Positions 7,557 to 16,368 of a stretch of DNA of 42,780 bases are shown here, piece after piece. The position numbers were made by a program, and so were the translations under genes. The notes under the pieces are model-generated. The model did no database searches, had not been told where the DNA came from, and was given only the letters and a program-made list of their open reading frames with translations. This DNA is from Synergistaceae bacterium (GTDB lineage Bacteria > Synergistota > Synergistia > Synergistales > Aminobacteriaceae), in assembly GCA_017540085.1 (NCBI GenBank), contig JAFYBQ010000036.1, positions 1-42,780 of the forward strand, written 5' to 3'. How positions within the stretch are numbered: the first letter of the stretch is position 1; each line of letters opens with the position of its first letter.

Positions 7557-9318
7557 TTACGCGACTTCACTCTCAAAAATTCGTCCCTTTTTCGGCACTA
7601 TTCCGGCACTGCTATGACCTTTTTCAACGTCCTGATACTCAAGCCGTAAATTTTTCACGGTCTCTTCGCTTTTCATCGGGGCTACTTCACCAGTCCCTTT
7701 ATCAAAGACATTGACCTTAAAAAATACCTCAACTTTTTCATTGTAATCTATAACATTTTCAACGTATGACTTAATGAAGTTTCGACACTCTGAGATATTA
7801 TGCGCCCTGATAAATTCGCCTGACCTGATAAATATCTCTTTTACCTGTTCTTCTGATATTAGGCTTGCTTTGTTCTTGAGTTCAAGCTCTTTAAGCGTAT
7901 CTTCAAATTTTTGTCTTTGCGCCTCTAATTCTTTCAGCTTGCCCCCTATAGTGTCAATTTTAACGCCTCCATCTGATACTAAATCGAGAAGATTGCCAAT
8001 CTTACGGTCTATATCCTGAATTTGCGTTTTTATGGCGGTTATTTCGTTGTCTGACTGAGAAGACATCATAGCGTTATAGTCATTCAACATCTCCGTCAAG
8101 TTCTTTAAGGAAACTTTAGAGAACAGACGGTTATATAGCTCATCAAGTACGTAATTATCTACATAGTCCCTTCGGATTTCCTTATTGTGGCAGCCCTGCT
8201 TATTATGTTGCCTTGAACATCTATAAGAGGCATAATTACCTGACCGCCTGCCGTTAGTCCTGACATTTCCGCACATGCTCCGACCGCACTCACCGCAGAA
8301 AATTAACCCTGATAATAAATAAATCTCTTTTGCTGTGTATTGTCCGGCTTTGCATTTATTCTCTGACTTTTTGGCTTGAACTATGTCAAATGTCCTCTGG
8401 TCAATTATCGCAGGTATTACATCTTCAGCAATAATCCATTCTTCTCTTGGTCTGACTGTCGGATTTCGTTTCCTGCTACGTTTTTCTCAAGTCGCTTATT
8501 GAAAACATAAGTCCCAACGTACTTTTCATTTTCAAGTATGGAGTACAGGCTATTTTTACCGAACTGGTTACCTCTCTTTGTACGATAGCCAATACTGTTG
8601 AGATAATTCAAGATTTGATTATAACCTATTCCGTCTGCATACTTTTCAAAAATTATCCGTACTATTTCGGCTTCTTTCTCGTTGAGAGACATATTTTCGT
8701 GTATCTGGGTCAACTTCAAGACCTAAAGGCGGAGTTCCTCCGAGATGTTTATGCTGTAAAGCCGTTTCTCTCTGCCCTTTTCTGACTTCACGGGCTAAAT
8801 TTGAACTGTAATATTGCGCCATGCCCTCAATCACTGACTCAAGCATTATGCTTTCTGGCGAGTCATAGAGATTTTCTGTTACTGATATGATAGTTACGCC
8901 ATTCATGCGTAGTTTTTTCTTAAAAATTACAGCATCGTACTTATTACGAGAAAATCTATCTAATTTGTGAATTAAGAGATAACGGAATTTTTTATCTCCG
9001 CTGTCCTTTATCATTCGCTGAAACTCTTCACGTTCTGAACTTGTACTAGATTTTGCCCTGTCTGCATAAATTTCAATAATTTGCAAACCATTACGTTGAG
9101 CATATTCACGGCAAGCTCTTTCCTGAGCATCTATTGACTCGTCTCTTGGGTTATGGCTTGAAAATCTCGCATAAATTACCGCTATTAGAGTCTGTAAAGT
9201 TTTCTGTGTATAGGCACAATTTTTTCTAGATTTTCTAGAATTTGCAAGGTGTTCGTTTCATCAAAACACACTTTTCTGCACAGACTCCTCTATTATCAGA
9301 ATTATTGGTGTTTAACAT
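7557..9318 (-). pseudogene. Large serine recombinase, broken by at least two frameshifts
   Basis: Remnant of a resolvase/invertase-type large serine integrase. From the 5' side: a catalytic domain (IYARFSSHNPRDES, then LIHKLDRFSRNKYD) read in one frame from about 9190 to 8690; a recombinase domain (EAEIVRIIFEKYADGIGYNQIL, in part) in a second frame to about 8450; then the zinc-ribbon part (LSGLIFCGECGRSMCGNVR) and a long coiled coil in a third frame to the stop at 7557. The breaks near 8688 and 8450 are single-base shifts. No ATG opens the catalytic frame. A well-placed ATG with AGGAG at 9318 begins an out-of-frame 27-codon stretch that one deleted base in its AAA run would join to the catalytic frame, which would make a third break. 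The nucleophile Ser and the Arg region are intact. Confidence 0.85.
9224..9240. repeat. Perfect inverted repeat TTCTAGA-TTT-TCTAGAA
   Basis: Seven-base arms with a three-base centre lie inside the 5' part of the recombinase region. It is nested within a wider inverted repeat, GAGTCTGT at 9188 and ACAGACTC at 9280. The role is unknown. It might be a recombinase or repressor binding site, or chance in AT-rich DNA. Confidence 0.4.
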
Positions 9319-9340
9319 ATTATTGTCTCCTTAGTGTATA

Positions 9341-9356
9341 AACTATGTTCATAGTT
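9341..9356. promoter_or_regulatory. 16-bp perfect palindrome, operator-like
   Basis: AACTATG-TT-CATAGTT is a perfect dyad 22 bases upstream of the ribosome-bound ATG at 9318 and next to AT-rich promoter-like DNA. Phage-type repressors bind sites of this size and symmetry. No repressor gene remains nearby, so this is an inference from form and position. Confidence 0.45.
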
Positions 9357-9396
9357 ATAATATCTTTCTATCATGCTTATTCTTACGGCGGAAAGA

Positions 9397-9421
9397 AGCC
9401 GGAAATAATAAATCTCCGGCT
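9397..9421 (-). terminator. Hairpin after the 57-residue gene
   Basis: AGCCGGA and TCCGGCT form a perfect 7-bp stem with an 11-base AT-rich loop, followed on the minus strand by TCTTT. It sits 18 bases past the stop of the small gene and before the recombinase start, as expected of a terminator or attenuator. Confidence 0.5.
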
Positions 9422-9439
9422 CTCGGTCTTTCATACCGT

Positions 9440-9613
9440 TTAGCAGTTTTTCACTTGCTGATAGACCGCATAAAGCATTTTAATCATTGGCATTATTCCG
9501 CCTCGGTCTAAATTTATTGCGTACACTCTACCTTTATCAAAAGCTATCCCTTTTCTATTGCTGTTCTGATAGTCAGCTTTTATCTTCTGTCTTGTTGTAG
9601 TACTAATCATCAT
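9440..9613 (-). CDS. Small hypothetical protein, 57 residues
   Basis: This small gene is supported by an excellent ribosome binding site (AGGAG, 8 bases before the ATG), a downstream hairpin, and overlap of its first codons with the stop of the preceding frame. The product begins MMISTTTRQKIKADYQ and ends AVYQQVKNC. It is basic, has no transmembrane segment, and I do not recognise it. It lies between the recombinase and another gene end on the same strand, so it is probably cargo or a control gene of the decayed mobile element. Confidence 0.5.
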   Translation of the reverse strand: MMISTTTRQKIKADYQNSNRKGIAFDKGRVYAINLDRGGIMPMIKMLYAVYQQVKNC

Positions 9614-9740
9614 TTAGCAACTCCTCTCCGTCGTTCTTCTTGAAGCTAATTCCACGAATATACGGCTTGCCTCCGCTTTTATAGGGTTTACCGTTACTGC
9701 CAGTATCCTCATAAATCAAGCCGGAATCACACTCACCGTT
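9603..9740 (-). pseudogene. C-terminal end of an unrecognised gene upstream of the 57-residue gene
   Basis: An open frame of 45 codons without a convincing start ends in TAG that overlaps the ATG ATG of the 57-residue gene. It reads like a hydrophilic protein tail (YEDTGSNGKPYKSGGKPY, then FKKNDGEELLNDD). The in-frame TGA at 9743 cuts it off on the upstream side, so it is probably the remnant of a longer gene. No function can be given. Confidence 0.35.
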
Positions 9741-9751
9741 TCAGGAGTCTC

Positions 9752-9838
9752 GTGGAAAAATATTATCCTGCTTGGCGCGAGGCAAAACAAATTTTAGCGG
9801 ACATGCCTTTAGATTATTGGGAAAAAAACTATGCGTAA
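9752..9838 (+). pseudogene. C-terminal gene fragment on the plus strand
   Basis: A short frame reads VEKYYPAWREAKQILADMPL and ends DYWEKNYA before TAA. It has natural protein-like composition but no ribosome binding site or sensible start. It is most simply the tail of a gene whose beginning was removed by the neighbouring insertion, marking a likely right border of the decayed element. The family is not recognised. Confidence 0.3.
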
Positions 9839-9988
9839 ATTTCCCCTTTTGTTTTCATAGCTGGCAGGGATTATTTTTTCCGCGTATTTTTCGTTAATGA
9901 CGCTTGCCAAAAATTGTTATCGTAGTGTAATATTCACTCATCCAAAAAATTTTTTGACAACCAATCTTCACAGAAAAGAGATGCAGCT
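9839..9988 (+). promoter_or_regulatory. Leader with promoter of the sugar operon
   Basis: TTGCCA at 9904 and TAATAT at 9928 are 18 bases apart and form the best promoter upstream of the isomerase gene. A TTGACA at 9954 has no partner -10. The predicted transcript has a leader of about 50 bases with a weak GAG as ribosome binding site 8 bases before the ATG at 9989. Confidence 0.45.
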
Positions 9989-10936
9989 ATGTCATTCAAG
10001 TATGCAGGGCGTTTCAACTCCTTTGTGTTCAAGAATGCGACTGTTTATGACGCAATAGACAGCTACACGAACATGAAGGGAATAACACATCTTGAGTTCA
10101 ATTACCCGGAACATTTCACGGGCTATGACATTGAGGAGATAATCAAGCGCAAAAAGCATTTGGGCGTGAACGGACTCGCGGTTCGCTGGCGCGGTGCTGA
10201 CTTTAAGCCCGGAGATTTCACGAACGAGAATCCCAAAACACGCGAAAGAGTCATCACAATGTGCCGTGAAGCTGTTGACGTTTGCAGAAAACTTGACGGC
10301 TCTGTAGTAACTTTGTGGCTTGAGAATGATGGATTTGATTACCCGTTTCAGATGGATTACTCGCGGGCATGGGAGCAAATTGTAGAGGGCGTGAGAGATG
10401 TCGCGGATTATGCGGCGGGCAGTGAGGGCAAAAAGGAGATAAAAATATCGATTGAGTACAAGCCCTACGAGGAACGTAATTTTGCGATGATCGACAGCAC
10501 CGGGATGACAATGTATCTTCTTGAGGAAATCGCCCGGGATAATGTCGGCTGTACTCTCGACTTCTGCCACATGCTAATGAAGCACGATAACCCGTCATTC
10601 GGAATCGCACTTGCGGCGCGGAAGGGAAAACTTTTCGGCCTCCACATGAATGACGGCTACGGATGGCAGGACAGCGGGATGATTTTCGGCTCGGTGAATC
10701 CTGTTTTAGCGTTAGAGTTCATATATTATCTCAGGAAGTATGACTATCAGGGAGTCGTATTCTTTGACACATTCCCGATTCGTGAAGACCCGTTCAAAGA
10801 GACTCAGGCCAATATTGACGCATTCGAGAAAATCAACGGGATAATTGACCGCATAGGCATGGAGGAATTTGCAGAGGTAATACGCGCTAAAGACGGCGTG
10901 AAGGTTAGCGGGCTTGTGCTTGACATGTTCAAGTGA
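9989..10936 (+). CDS. Sugar phosphate isomerase/epimerase family TIM-barrel protein
   Basis: Xylose-isomerase-like TIM barrel (AP endonuclease 2 superfamily), the fold of D-psicose/tagatose 3-epimerases, inosose dehydratase and related rare-sugar isomerases. Likely metal ligands are the Glu in SIEYKPYEERN, the Asp and His in CTLDFCHM, and the His in FGLHMNDGYG. The 315 residues have no signal peptide, so it is cytoplasmic. It is the first gene of a plus-strand operon with a ribose-type ABC transporter and two kinases, so it most likely converts the imported sugar between ketose and aldose forms. The exact substrate is not readable. Confidence 0.8.
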   Translation: MSFKYAGRFNSFVFKNATVYDAIDSYTNMKGITHLEFNYPEHFTGYDIEEIIKRKKHLGVNGLAVRWRGADFKPGDFTNENPKTRERVITMCREAVDVCRKLDGSVVTLWLENDGFDYPFQMDYSRAWEQIVEGVRDVADYAAGSEGKKEIKISIEYKPYEERNFAMIDSTGMTMYLLEEIARDNVGCTLDFCHMLMKHDNPSFGIALAARKGKLFGLHMNDGYGWQDSGMIFGSVNPVLALEFIYYLRKYDYQGVVFFDTFPIREDPFKETQANIDAFEKINGIIDRIGMEEFAEVIRAKDGVKVSGLVLDMFK

Positions 10937-10967
10937 AAGCATAAATACACAAGGAGGAATAATCGTA

Positions 10968-12005
10968 ATGAAGAGAAGTTACACCGCGTTAATTTTGGCT
11001 GTGCTTGCAGTAATGGCACTCGTATTCACGGCATTTGCTGACGAGTTCAACCCCGACTCAGATCCCAGCGCAAAGACAATCGAGCAGGTTCGCGCGGAAT
11101 TGGGCGAAGAAGTTCCCGTAAAAGATGTGCATAACCTTTCAGCCATCATGAAATCAATCTCAAATGAATTTTGGCGCAGTCTCAAAGAAGGCTATGACCT
11201 TGCGGCGAAAAATTCAGGCGTGAATATCCGCGTTGACGCAACAACAGATGAAGGCGACGAGATCGGCCAGCAGACAATGATGGACAACGCAGTGAATCAG
11301 GGAGTCAAAGCTGTAATGGCAAGCCCGATTTCAGACTCTAATCTCGCGGCGGCTGTCGATAATGCAAAGTCAGCCAAAATTCCTGTCGTCAATGTCAACG
11401 ATGGATTAATCGCAAATTGTGATTACTACGTCGGCCCTAACGCCTACATGAACGGACAGCTCGCGGCTGAATGGATCTCAAAGAAGCTCGGCGACAAAGG
11501 CCAGGTGGGAATCGTTATCGGAATGGCGAAAGCGTTTGCGGCTCGTGAAAGGACTCAGGGCTTCGAGGACTGGATAAAGGATCACAAATCAGGACTCGAA
11601 ATCGTTGCGAAACAGAATGCAGACTGGGACAGGCAGAGGGCTAAAGAGCTTGCGTCAACATGGATAATGCGCTTCCCTGATATGAAGGCTATCTTCTGCA
11701 ACAATGACGATATGGCACTGGGAGTCGTCGAGGCTGTCGATGAGGTTGACGCAGATATTCTTGTGGTCGGTGTTGACGGAATCGGCGAGGCTTATACGTC
11801 AATCAAGGAAGGCAAACTTGACGCGACTGTCGACTCATTCCCCTACTACATGTCGCAGGTTGCTGTCGAATGCACGCTGAGAGTCTTGGCAGGCCAGAAA
11901 GTTCCGCATGTCGTTGCGACTCCTCAGGCGTTAATCGACAAGGACAACGTGAACAAGCCCGCAAAAGAGATAATCAACTGGGTAGATACAGTGTACACGA
12001 AATAG
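10968..12005 (+). CDS. Sugar ABC transporter periplasmic binding protein (ribose/galactose type)
   Basis: Substrate-binding protein of the Peripla_BP_4 (RbsB-like) family. The start is the ATG at 10968, supported by AGGAGG ten bases upstream; an in-frame GTG at 10914 inside the previous gene has no such support. An N-terminal Sec signal (MKRSYTALILAVLAVMALVF, then TAFADEF) has no lipobox Cys, so the protein is free in the periplasm, in agreement with a diderm cell. Family landmarks include DEGDEIGQQTMMDNAVNQGV, PVVNVNDG, GIVIGMAKAFAARERTQGF and FCNNDDMALGVVEA. It is followed by a hairpin that probably sets a high ratio of binding protein to the ATPase and permease. Confidence 0.92.
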   Translation: MKRSYTALILAVLAVMALVFTAFADEFNPDSDPSAKTIEQVRAELGEEVPVKDVHNLSAIMKSISNEFWRSLKEGYDLAAKNSGVNIRVDATTDEGDEIGQQTMMDNAVNQGVKAVMASPISDSNLAAAVDNAKSAKIPVVNVNDGLIANCDYYVGPNAYMNGQLAAEWISKKLGDKGQVGIVIGMAKAFAARERTQGFEDWIKDHKSGLEIVAKQNADWDRQRAKELASTWIMRFPDMKAIFCNNDDMALGVVEAVDEVDADILVVGVDGIGEAYTSIKEGKLDATVDSFPYYMSQVAVECTLRVLAGQKVPHVVATPQALIDKDNVNKPAKEIINWVDTVYTK

Positions 12006-12019
12006 CATAAGGCAAAAGC

Positions 12020-12054
12020 AAACGGGGTGTGAAAGACTGCATCCCGTTTTTGTT
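12020..12054 (+). terminator. Intra-operon hairpin after the binding-protein gene
   Basis: ACGGGGTG pairs with CATCCCGT (one G-U) around an 10-base loop, followed by TTTTTGTTT. It sits between the binding protein and the ATPase genes. Partial terminators or mRNA-stabilising hairpins are common at this place in sugar ABC operons. Confidence 0.6.
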
Positions 12055-12074
12055 TAACAGAATGGAGCGTGTCA

Positions 12075-13577
12075 ATGTCTAAGGCAGTAGAATTTGTGAA
12101 AATCAACAAGCACTTCCCCGGCGCACACGTCCTAAAGGATATATCATTCAGCGTTGAGGAAGGAGAAGTAACAGCTCTTCTCGGTGAAAACGGCGCAGGA
12201 AAATCTACAATCCTCAACATACTTCACGGCGTTTACCCCGAATATGAAGGCGATGTGTTACTGCACGGGAAAAAAGTACAGTTCCGCAACCCGAATCAGG
12301 CAATCGTTGACGGCAAAATCTCAAAGGTACATCAGGAGACATTAATCGTCAGAGATTTGACGGTCGGCCAAAACGTAACACTCGGCCATGAACCTACAAA
12401 GGGATTCTTTATCGACTACGCGAAAATGCACCGTGATGTGAACGCGATACTGACGGAATTACACTGCAACTTCAGAAGCGAGGAATTAGCCGACAAATTA
12501 ACGTCCGGCCAAATGCAGATGATGGCGATTGCGAGGGCGTTATATCACAAGTCAAACATAATTTCTCTTGACGAGCCTACAGCGTCATTGTCGATTCGTG
12601 AGACTGAAGCACTTTTTGACGTAATCAAGCAGCTAAAATCTCAGGGAGTAACAATCCTCTACGTTTCACACAGGCTTGAAGAGATATTCAGGATTTGCGA
12701 CAAGGCCGTTATCATGAGAGACGGAGAATATATCACGACTCTTGAGGTCGCAAAGACAACCCGCGATGAATTGATACATGCGATGGTCGGGCGTGCGGTG
12801 AGTGCTGTTGCGTCGCGTAATGTTCCCTGCATGGCAAGTGATGAAGTTGTGCTGAAGGCTGAGAATCTCACAGGGCCGACGGGATTCAAGGATGTATCAT
12901 TCGAGCTTCACAAGGGGGAAATTCTCGGCTTCTTTGGGCTTGTCGGCGCGGGACGTACTGAAACAATGCGGGCGATTTTCGGGGCTGACATGATTACGGG
13001 CGGAAAAGTCTACATGAAGGGCAAGCGCATTCCTACAGGCTCGTGGAACACGTCAAAGGCTCTGAAGGCAGGTATCGGACTCATTCCTGAAGACAGAAAG
13101 ACTCAGGGCTTCATGAAACTCTCAAGCAACACACAGAATATTTCAATCTCAAGCCTTGAGGATTACGCAAACGCATTCGGATTCCTCAGCGATGACAAAA
13201 AGCTGAAGAACGCCGAGCACTTTTTCAAGGAGCTAGAGATTCACCCGAACAAGCCCGACTATCTCACGCTGAACATGTCAGGCGGGAATCAGCAGAAAGT
13301 AATTCTTGCGCGGTGGATGAGTACGAAAGTCGACATAATAATATTCGATGAGCCGACAAAGGGAGTCGACGTAGGAGCAAAGGCCGAAATTTATCGCCTC
13401 ATGGAAGAAATGATACAGAACGGAAAAAGTATCATCGTCATATCATCGGAGCTTCCTGAAGTAATGGGACTCAGCGACAGGATAATTGTCATGGGTGAGG
13501 GAAAAGTGAACGCGGTCTTGAACCGAGGGGAATACGGAACAAGTGATCAGATGCTTGACTATGCTATAGGAGGATAA
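12075..13577 (+). CDS. Sugar ABC transporter ATP-binding protein (RbsA/MglA type, two ABC domains)
   Basis: Energises import by the neighbouring permease. It has two nucleotide-binding domains, as in RbsA, MglA and AlsA. The first has Walker A GENGAGKST, signature TSGQMQMMAIARAL and Walker B IISLDEPTAS. The second has a degenerate Walker A (GLVGAGRTETM), a canonical signature LSGGNQQKVILARW and Walker B IIIFDEPTKGVD. The start is the ATG at 12075 with GGAG seven bases upstream; a GTG two codons earlier is less likely. The 500 residues are standard. It is followed after 6 bases by the permease. Confidence 0.95.
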   Translation: MSKAVEFVKINKHFPGAHVLKDISFSVEEGEVTALLGENGAGKSTILNILHGVYPEYEGDVLLHGKKVQFRNPNQAIVDGKISKVHQETLIVRDLTVGQNVTLGHEPTKGFFIDYAKMHRDVNAILTELHCNFRSEELADKLTSGQMQMMAIARALYHKSNIISLDEPTASLSIRETEALFDVIKQLKSQGVTILYVSHRLEEIFRICDKAVIMRDGEYITTLEVAKTTRDELIHAMVGRAVSAVASRNVPCMASDEVVLKAENLTGPTGFKDVSFELHKGEILGFFGLVGAGRTETMRAIFGADMITGGKVYMKGKRIPTGSWNTSKALKAGIGLIPEDRKTQGFMKLSSNTQNISISSLEDYANAFGFLSDDKKLKNAEHFFKELEIHPNKPDYLTLNMSGGNQQKVILARWMSTKVDIIIFDEPTKGVDVGAKAEIYRLMEEMIQNGKSIIVISSELPEVMGLSDRIIVMGEGKVNAVLNRGEYGTSDQMLDYAIGG

Positions 13578-13583
13578 CGACAG

Positions 13584-14555
13584 GTGAAAAACTTTGTGAA
13601 CAAATACAAACGCGAGCTTGTAGTTCTGCTTGCGACATTCGGAATGGGATTAATCTTCACGGTAATGAACCCTAACTTTATGCGGGTCAGCAACATCATT
13701 ACGATACTTCAGCAGATGGTGTTGAACGGAGTATTAGCCGCGGGGATAATGTTTGCGATAATCACGGGCGGTATTGACCTGTCTATAGGCTGTACGTTCG
13801 CGATTACTGGAATCGTTACGGCCTCGATGGCGGTGAAGGGGATTAATCCGTGGATCGCGATTCTTGCGGGGCTTGCGGTCGGCGCGGTTCTCGGTGCGTT
13901 CAACGGCTTTCTTGTTACAGGTCTCAAGCTACAGCCGTTTATAGCGACTCTCGGCACAATGTCATTATATCGCGGTATTGCTTACGTAATCACAGGAGGA
14001 ATGCCCGTAACAGGAGTCCCGTCAGTGTATCGCGACATCTTCAACGGCAGGATGTTCGGTAATGTCCGCTGGTATATCCTCGTAATGATAATCATATTCA
14101 TTCTCATTCACATAATGCTCTCACGGACTCGCACGGGCGATTACCTTTACGCTGTGGGCGACAATGAAGAGGCCGCGAAATTATCGGGCGTTAATGTCGT
14201 GAAAGTGAAGTATGTCGCGTATATCGTCTGCGGAATCTGCTCGGCTGCTGCGGGGTTAATCATGCTTGCGAGTCTGGGAAGCGCGGAGTCAACAGCGGGA
14301 CTCGGCTATGAGACTAACGCAATTGCGGCGGCGGCTATCGGCGGGACTCGTATGGCGGGCGGACGCGGTACGGCATTCGGGACGTTTGTCGGAGCGTTAA
14401 TGCTCGCGGTTCTCCGTGTCGGAATGGTAGTCATTAATGTTGACTCATTCTGGCAGTATGTCGTTACGGGTATCATCATCATAGTAGCGTCATATTTCGA
14501 GTTCATTCAGCAGGACATCGCTAACTTCCTCGCGAGAAGAAGAGCCGCGAAATAA
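13584..14555 (+). CDS. Sugar ABC transporter permease (RbsC type)
   Basis: Inner-membrane permease of the BPD_transp_2 family, with 8-10 hydrophobic segments in 323 residues. Signature regions include GGIDLSIG near residue 66, FIATLGTMSLYRGIAYVITG, and a C-terminal GGTRMAGGRGTAFGTFVGA. The start is GTG at 13584 with AGGAGG upstream. Its stop TAA overlaps the next ATG (TAATG), so translation of the following binding-protein-like gene is coupled. Confidence 0.94.
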   Translation: MKNFVNKYKRELVVLLATFGMGLIFTVMNPNFMRVSNIITILQQMVLNGVLAAGIMFAIITGGIDLSIGCTFAITGIVTASMAVKGINPWIAILAGLAVGAVLGAFNGFLVTGLKLQPFIATLGTMSLYRGIAYVITGGMPVTGVPSVYRDIFNGRMFGNVRWYILVMIIIFILIHIMLSRTRTGDYLYAVGDNEEAAKLSGVNVVKVKYVAYIVCGICSAAAGLIMLASLGSAESTAGLGYETNAIAAAAIGGTRMAGGRGTAFGTFVGALMLAVLRVGMVVINVDSFWQYVVTGIIIIVASYFEFIQQDIANFLARRRAAK

Positions 14556-15394
14556 TGAAGAGAGTCATAGCTTTAGTATTAGCGTCATTGCTTGTTACGG
14601 GCGTTTGTTTCGGTGCTGAAAATGAAATGATTCTCGGACACCTTACGAAACTTGGAGTCGATGAGGAGACTCTTAACGCAAATCTTGCAGAGCCGTTTTT
14701 CTCTCTGACTCCGTTTTCCCGCTTCAAGTATTTCAACACTCTTTACGGAATGATTGCGGCGTTGATGAGCGGAAGAATAGCGGCTCTTGAGATTGACAAG
14801 AACACAGCTGATTACCTAATTTCACGGACGAAACGATATGCAGTATTCGGCCTTCCGAAAACATCGGTGTACAACGTGAAATTTTCGATGCTTCTCCGTG
14901 AGGAGGACGCGGAATTTTGCGAACGTATCTCATCAGCAATCAGGGACATTAAATCAGATGGCACACTTGCGGCCATAAAGAAGAAGTACATTGACGACTG
15001 CATAGCCGGAACAGACCCTGAAACCGTGAAGCCTGAACATTTTGACGGAGCTTTGACATTCAAAGTAGCGTTGACGGGAGATCATCCGCCGATGGATTAC
15101 TTTGCTGATGCTGGCGACCCGATAGGCTTTAACACAGCATTAGTCTCTGAGATTGCGAAACGCCTCAAAATGAACGCAGTATTTATTTCTGTACACAGCG
15201 GAGCGCGCGCGATCTGCCTTGAGTCAAAGGCTTGCGATGTAGTTTTATGGACAGAGGAAGGAGACTACAAAGACCGTGAGGGCTGGGAACTGGATGACAG
15301 ACCCGAACATACGCTAGCAACAGAGTCTTACTTGGACAGCACGCTGACTTACGTAACAATGTCAGACTCACCGCTGCTGAAGAAGTTAGCATAA
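14555..15394 (+). CDS. Exported family-3 solute-binding-like protein with halves in swapped order
   Basis: A Sec signal peptide (MKRVIALVLASLLVTGVCFG) precedes two unequal parts. Residues about 55-150 look like the second half of an amino-acid-type binding protein: AALMSGRIAALEIDKNTADYL followed by SAIRDIKSDGTLAAIKKKYI, the usual C-terminal end of that fold. Residues about 168-279 look like the first half: FKVALTGDHPPMDYF, then DPIGFNTALVSEIAKRL, the usual N-terminal start. So a C-terminal half precedes an N-terminal half. This could be a circular permutation or the remains of a tandem duplication. It is coupled to a ribose-type permease, an unusual partner. It may be a regulatory or accessory ligand sensor. 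Confidence 0.65.
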   Translation: MKRVIALVLASLLVTGVCFGAENEMILGHLTKLGVDEETLNANLAEPFFSLTPFSRFKYFNTLYGMIAALMSGRIAALEIDKNTADYLISRTKRYAVFGLPKTSVYNVKFSMLLREEDAEFCERISSAIRDIKSDGTLAAIKKKYIDDCIAGTDPETVKPEHFDGALTFKVALTGDHPPMDYFADAGDPIGFNTALVSEIAKRLKMNAVFISVHSGARAICLESKACDVVLWTEEGDYKDREGWELDDRPEHTLATESYLDSTLTYVTMSDSPLLKKLA

Positions 15395-15407
15395 CGATCA
15401 ACATTTA

Positions 15408-15436
15408 TCCCCCTTCGGCGCGAGGGGGGTTTTTTG
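15408..15436 (+). terminator. Rho-independent terminator-like hairpin inside the sugar operon
   Basis: CCCCC at 15409 and GGGGG at 15424 form a strong stem around TTCGGCGCGA, followed by six T. It separates the transporter genes from the kinase and dehydrogenase genes. The next start codon lies only about 22 bases after the T run, so read-through or a second promoter must feed the downstream genes. Confidence 0.8.
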
Positions 15437-15457
15437 TGGAGAATGGAGAGCGAACAA

Positions 15458-16366
15458 ATGATAGTAGTAGCAGGAAGCATGAATTATGACATTATCCTGA
15501 AGGTTAAGAGAATGCCTCGTGAGGGCGAAACAATGACGTGCGAGTCAGCGTCAACATCTGCGGGCGGGAAAGGCGCGAATCAGGCTGTGCAGTCGGCAAA
15601 ACTCGGAGTCAAAACGTTCATGATCGGCGCGGTAGGTAATGACAACATGGGAGAATTTCTGCTTTCTGAAGCTGTGAAATACGGCCTCGATGTCTCACAC
15701 GTGAAAAAGTCTTCAGTGTCGAGCGGTATGGGATGTGTTCACGCATTGGAGGACGGGAGAGTCTTTGCGACAATCAACAGAGGCGCGAATTACGACATTA
15801 ACGCGAAAGATATTGACATGGCCGATGAATTATTCCGTCAGTCAAAAATATTAATCCTGCAGAATGAAATCCCGCATGAAGTAAACATTTACGCCGCGAA
15901 AAAAGCAAAAGATTCCGGCCTCAAAGTTTTGTACAACGCCGCTCCGTCATTCACAGACCGCCGGGAAGTTCTGCCCCTCTCAGATGTCGTAATCGTGAAT
16001 GAAGTTGAAGCCTCTGAATATTTAGGCGTGAAAATTTCTTCCGTTGATGATGCTGTTCGTGAGGGACTCAAAGTTTCAGCGTCAATGAAAAATACGTGGG
16101 TTATCACTATGGGCGGCCAGGGTTCTGTGATATGCTCTGAGGGAAAATCGGAAACCGTGAGGCCGTACAAAGTTGACGCAATAGAAACGACAGGCGCAGG
16201 CGACTCGTATATCGGCGGACTCGGTTATGCACTGCTTCAGGGAATGGATATATTCACGGCGGCGAAATTCGCGACAAAGTGCAGTGCGGTTACAGTCTGC
16301 GGAATCGGTGCACAGTCATCAATGCCGACACTTTCACAGATTCACGAAAAATTCGGGGAGGAATAG
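15458..16366 (+). CDS. PfkB-family sugar kinase, ribokinase-like
   Basis: Phosphorylates a pentose or related sugar with ATP. It begins with the ribokinase pattern MIVVAGSMNYDIIL, has AGGKGANQAVQSAKLG (first PfkB signature), GRVFATINRGANYDI, and the catalytic second signature ETTGAGDSYIGGLGYAL with the base Asp. The 302 residues are typical. The start at 15458 is chosen because GGAG lies 9 bases upstream and the protein begins exactly like ribokinases; two earlier in-frame starts at 15434 and 15443 would add odd residues. The next gene begins 2 bases after the stop. Whether the substrate is ribose or the operon's special sugar is not clear. Confidence 0.88.
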   Translation: MIVVAGSMNYDIILKVKRMPREGETMTCESASTSAGGKGANQAVQSAKLGVKTFMIGAVGNDNMGEFLLSEAVKYGLDVSHVKKSSVSSGMGCVHALEDGRVFATINRGANYDINAKDIDMADELFRQSKILILQNEIPHEVNIYAAKKAKDSGLKVLYNAAPSFTDRREVLPLSDVVIVNEVEASEYLGVKISSVDDAVREGLKVSASMKNTWVITMGGQGSVICSEGKSETVRPYKVDAIETTGAGDSYIGGLGYALLQGMDIFTAAKFATKCSAVTVCGIGAQSSMPTLSQIHEKFGEE

Positions 16367-16368
16367 TC

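Noticed and set aside
9954-9959. TTGACA as -35 of the sugar operon
   Set aside because: No acceptable -10 lies 16-18 bases downstream; the pair at 9904 and 9928 is better.
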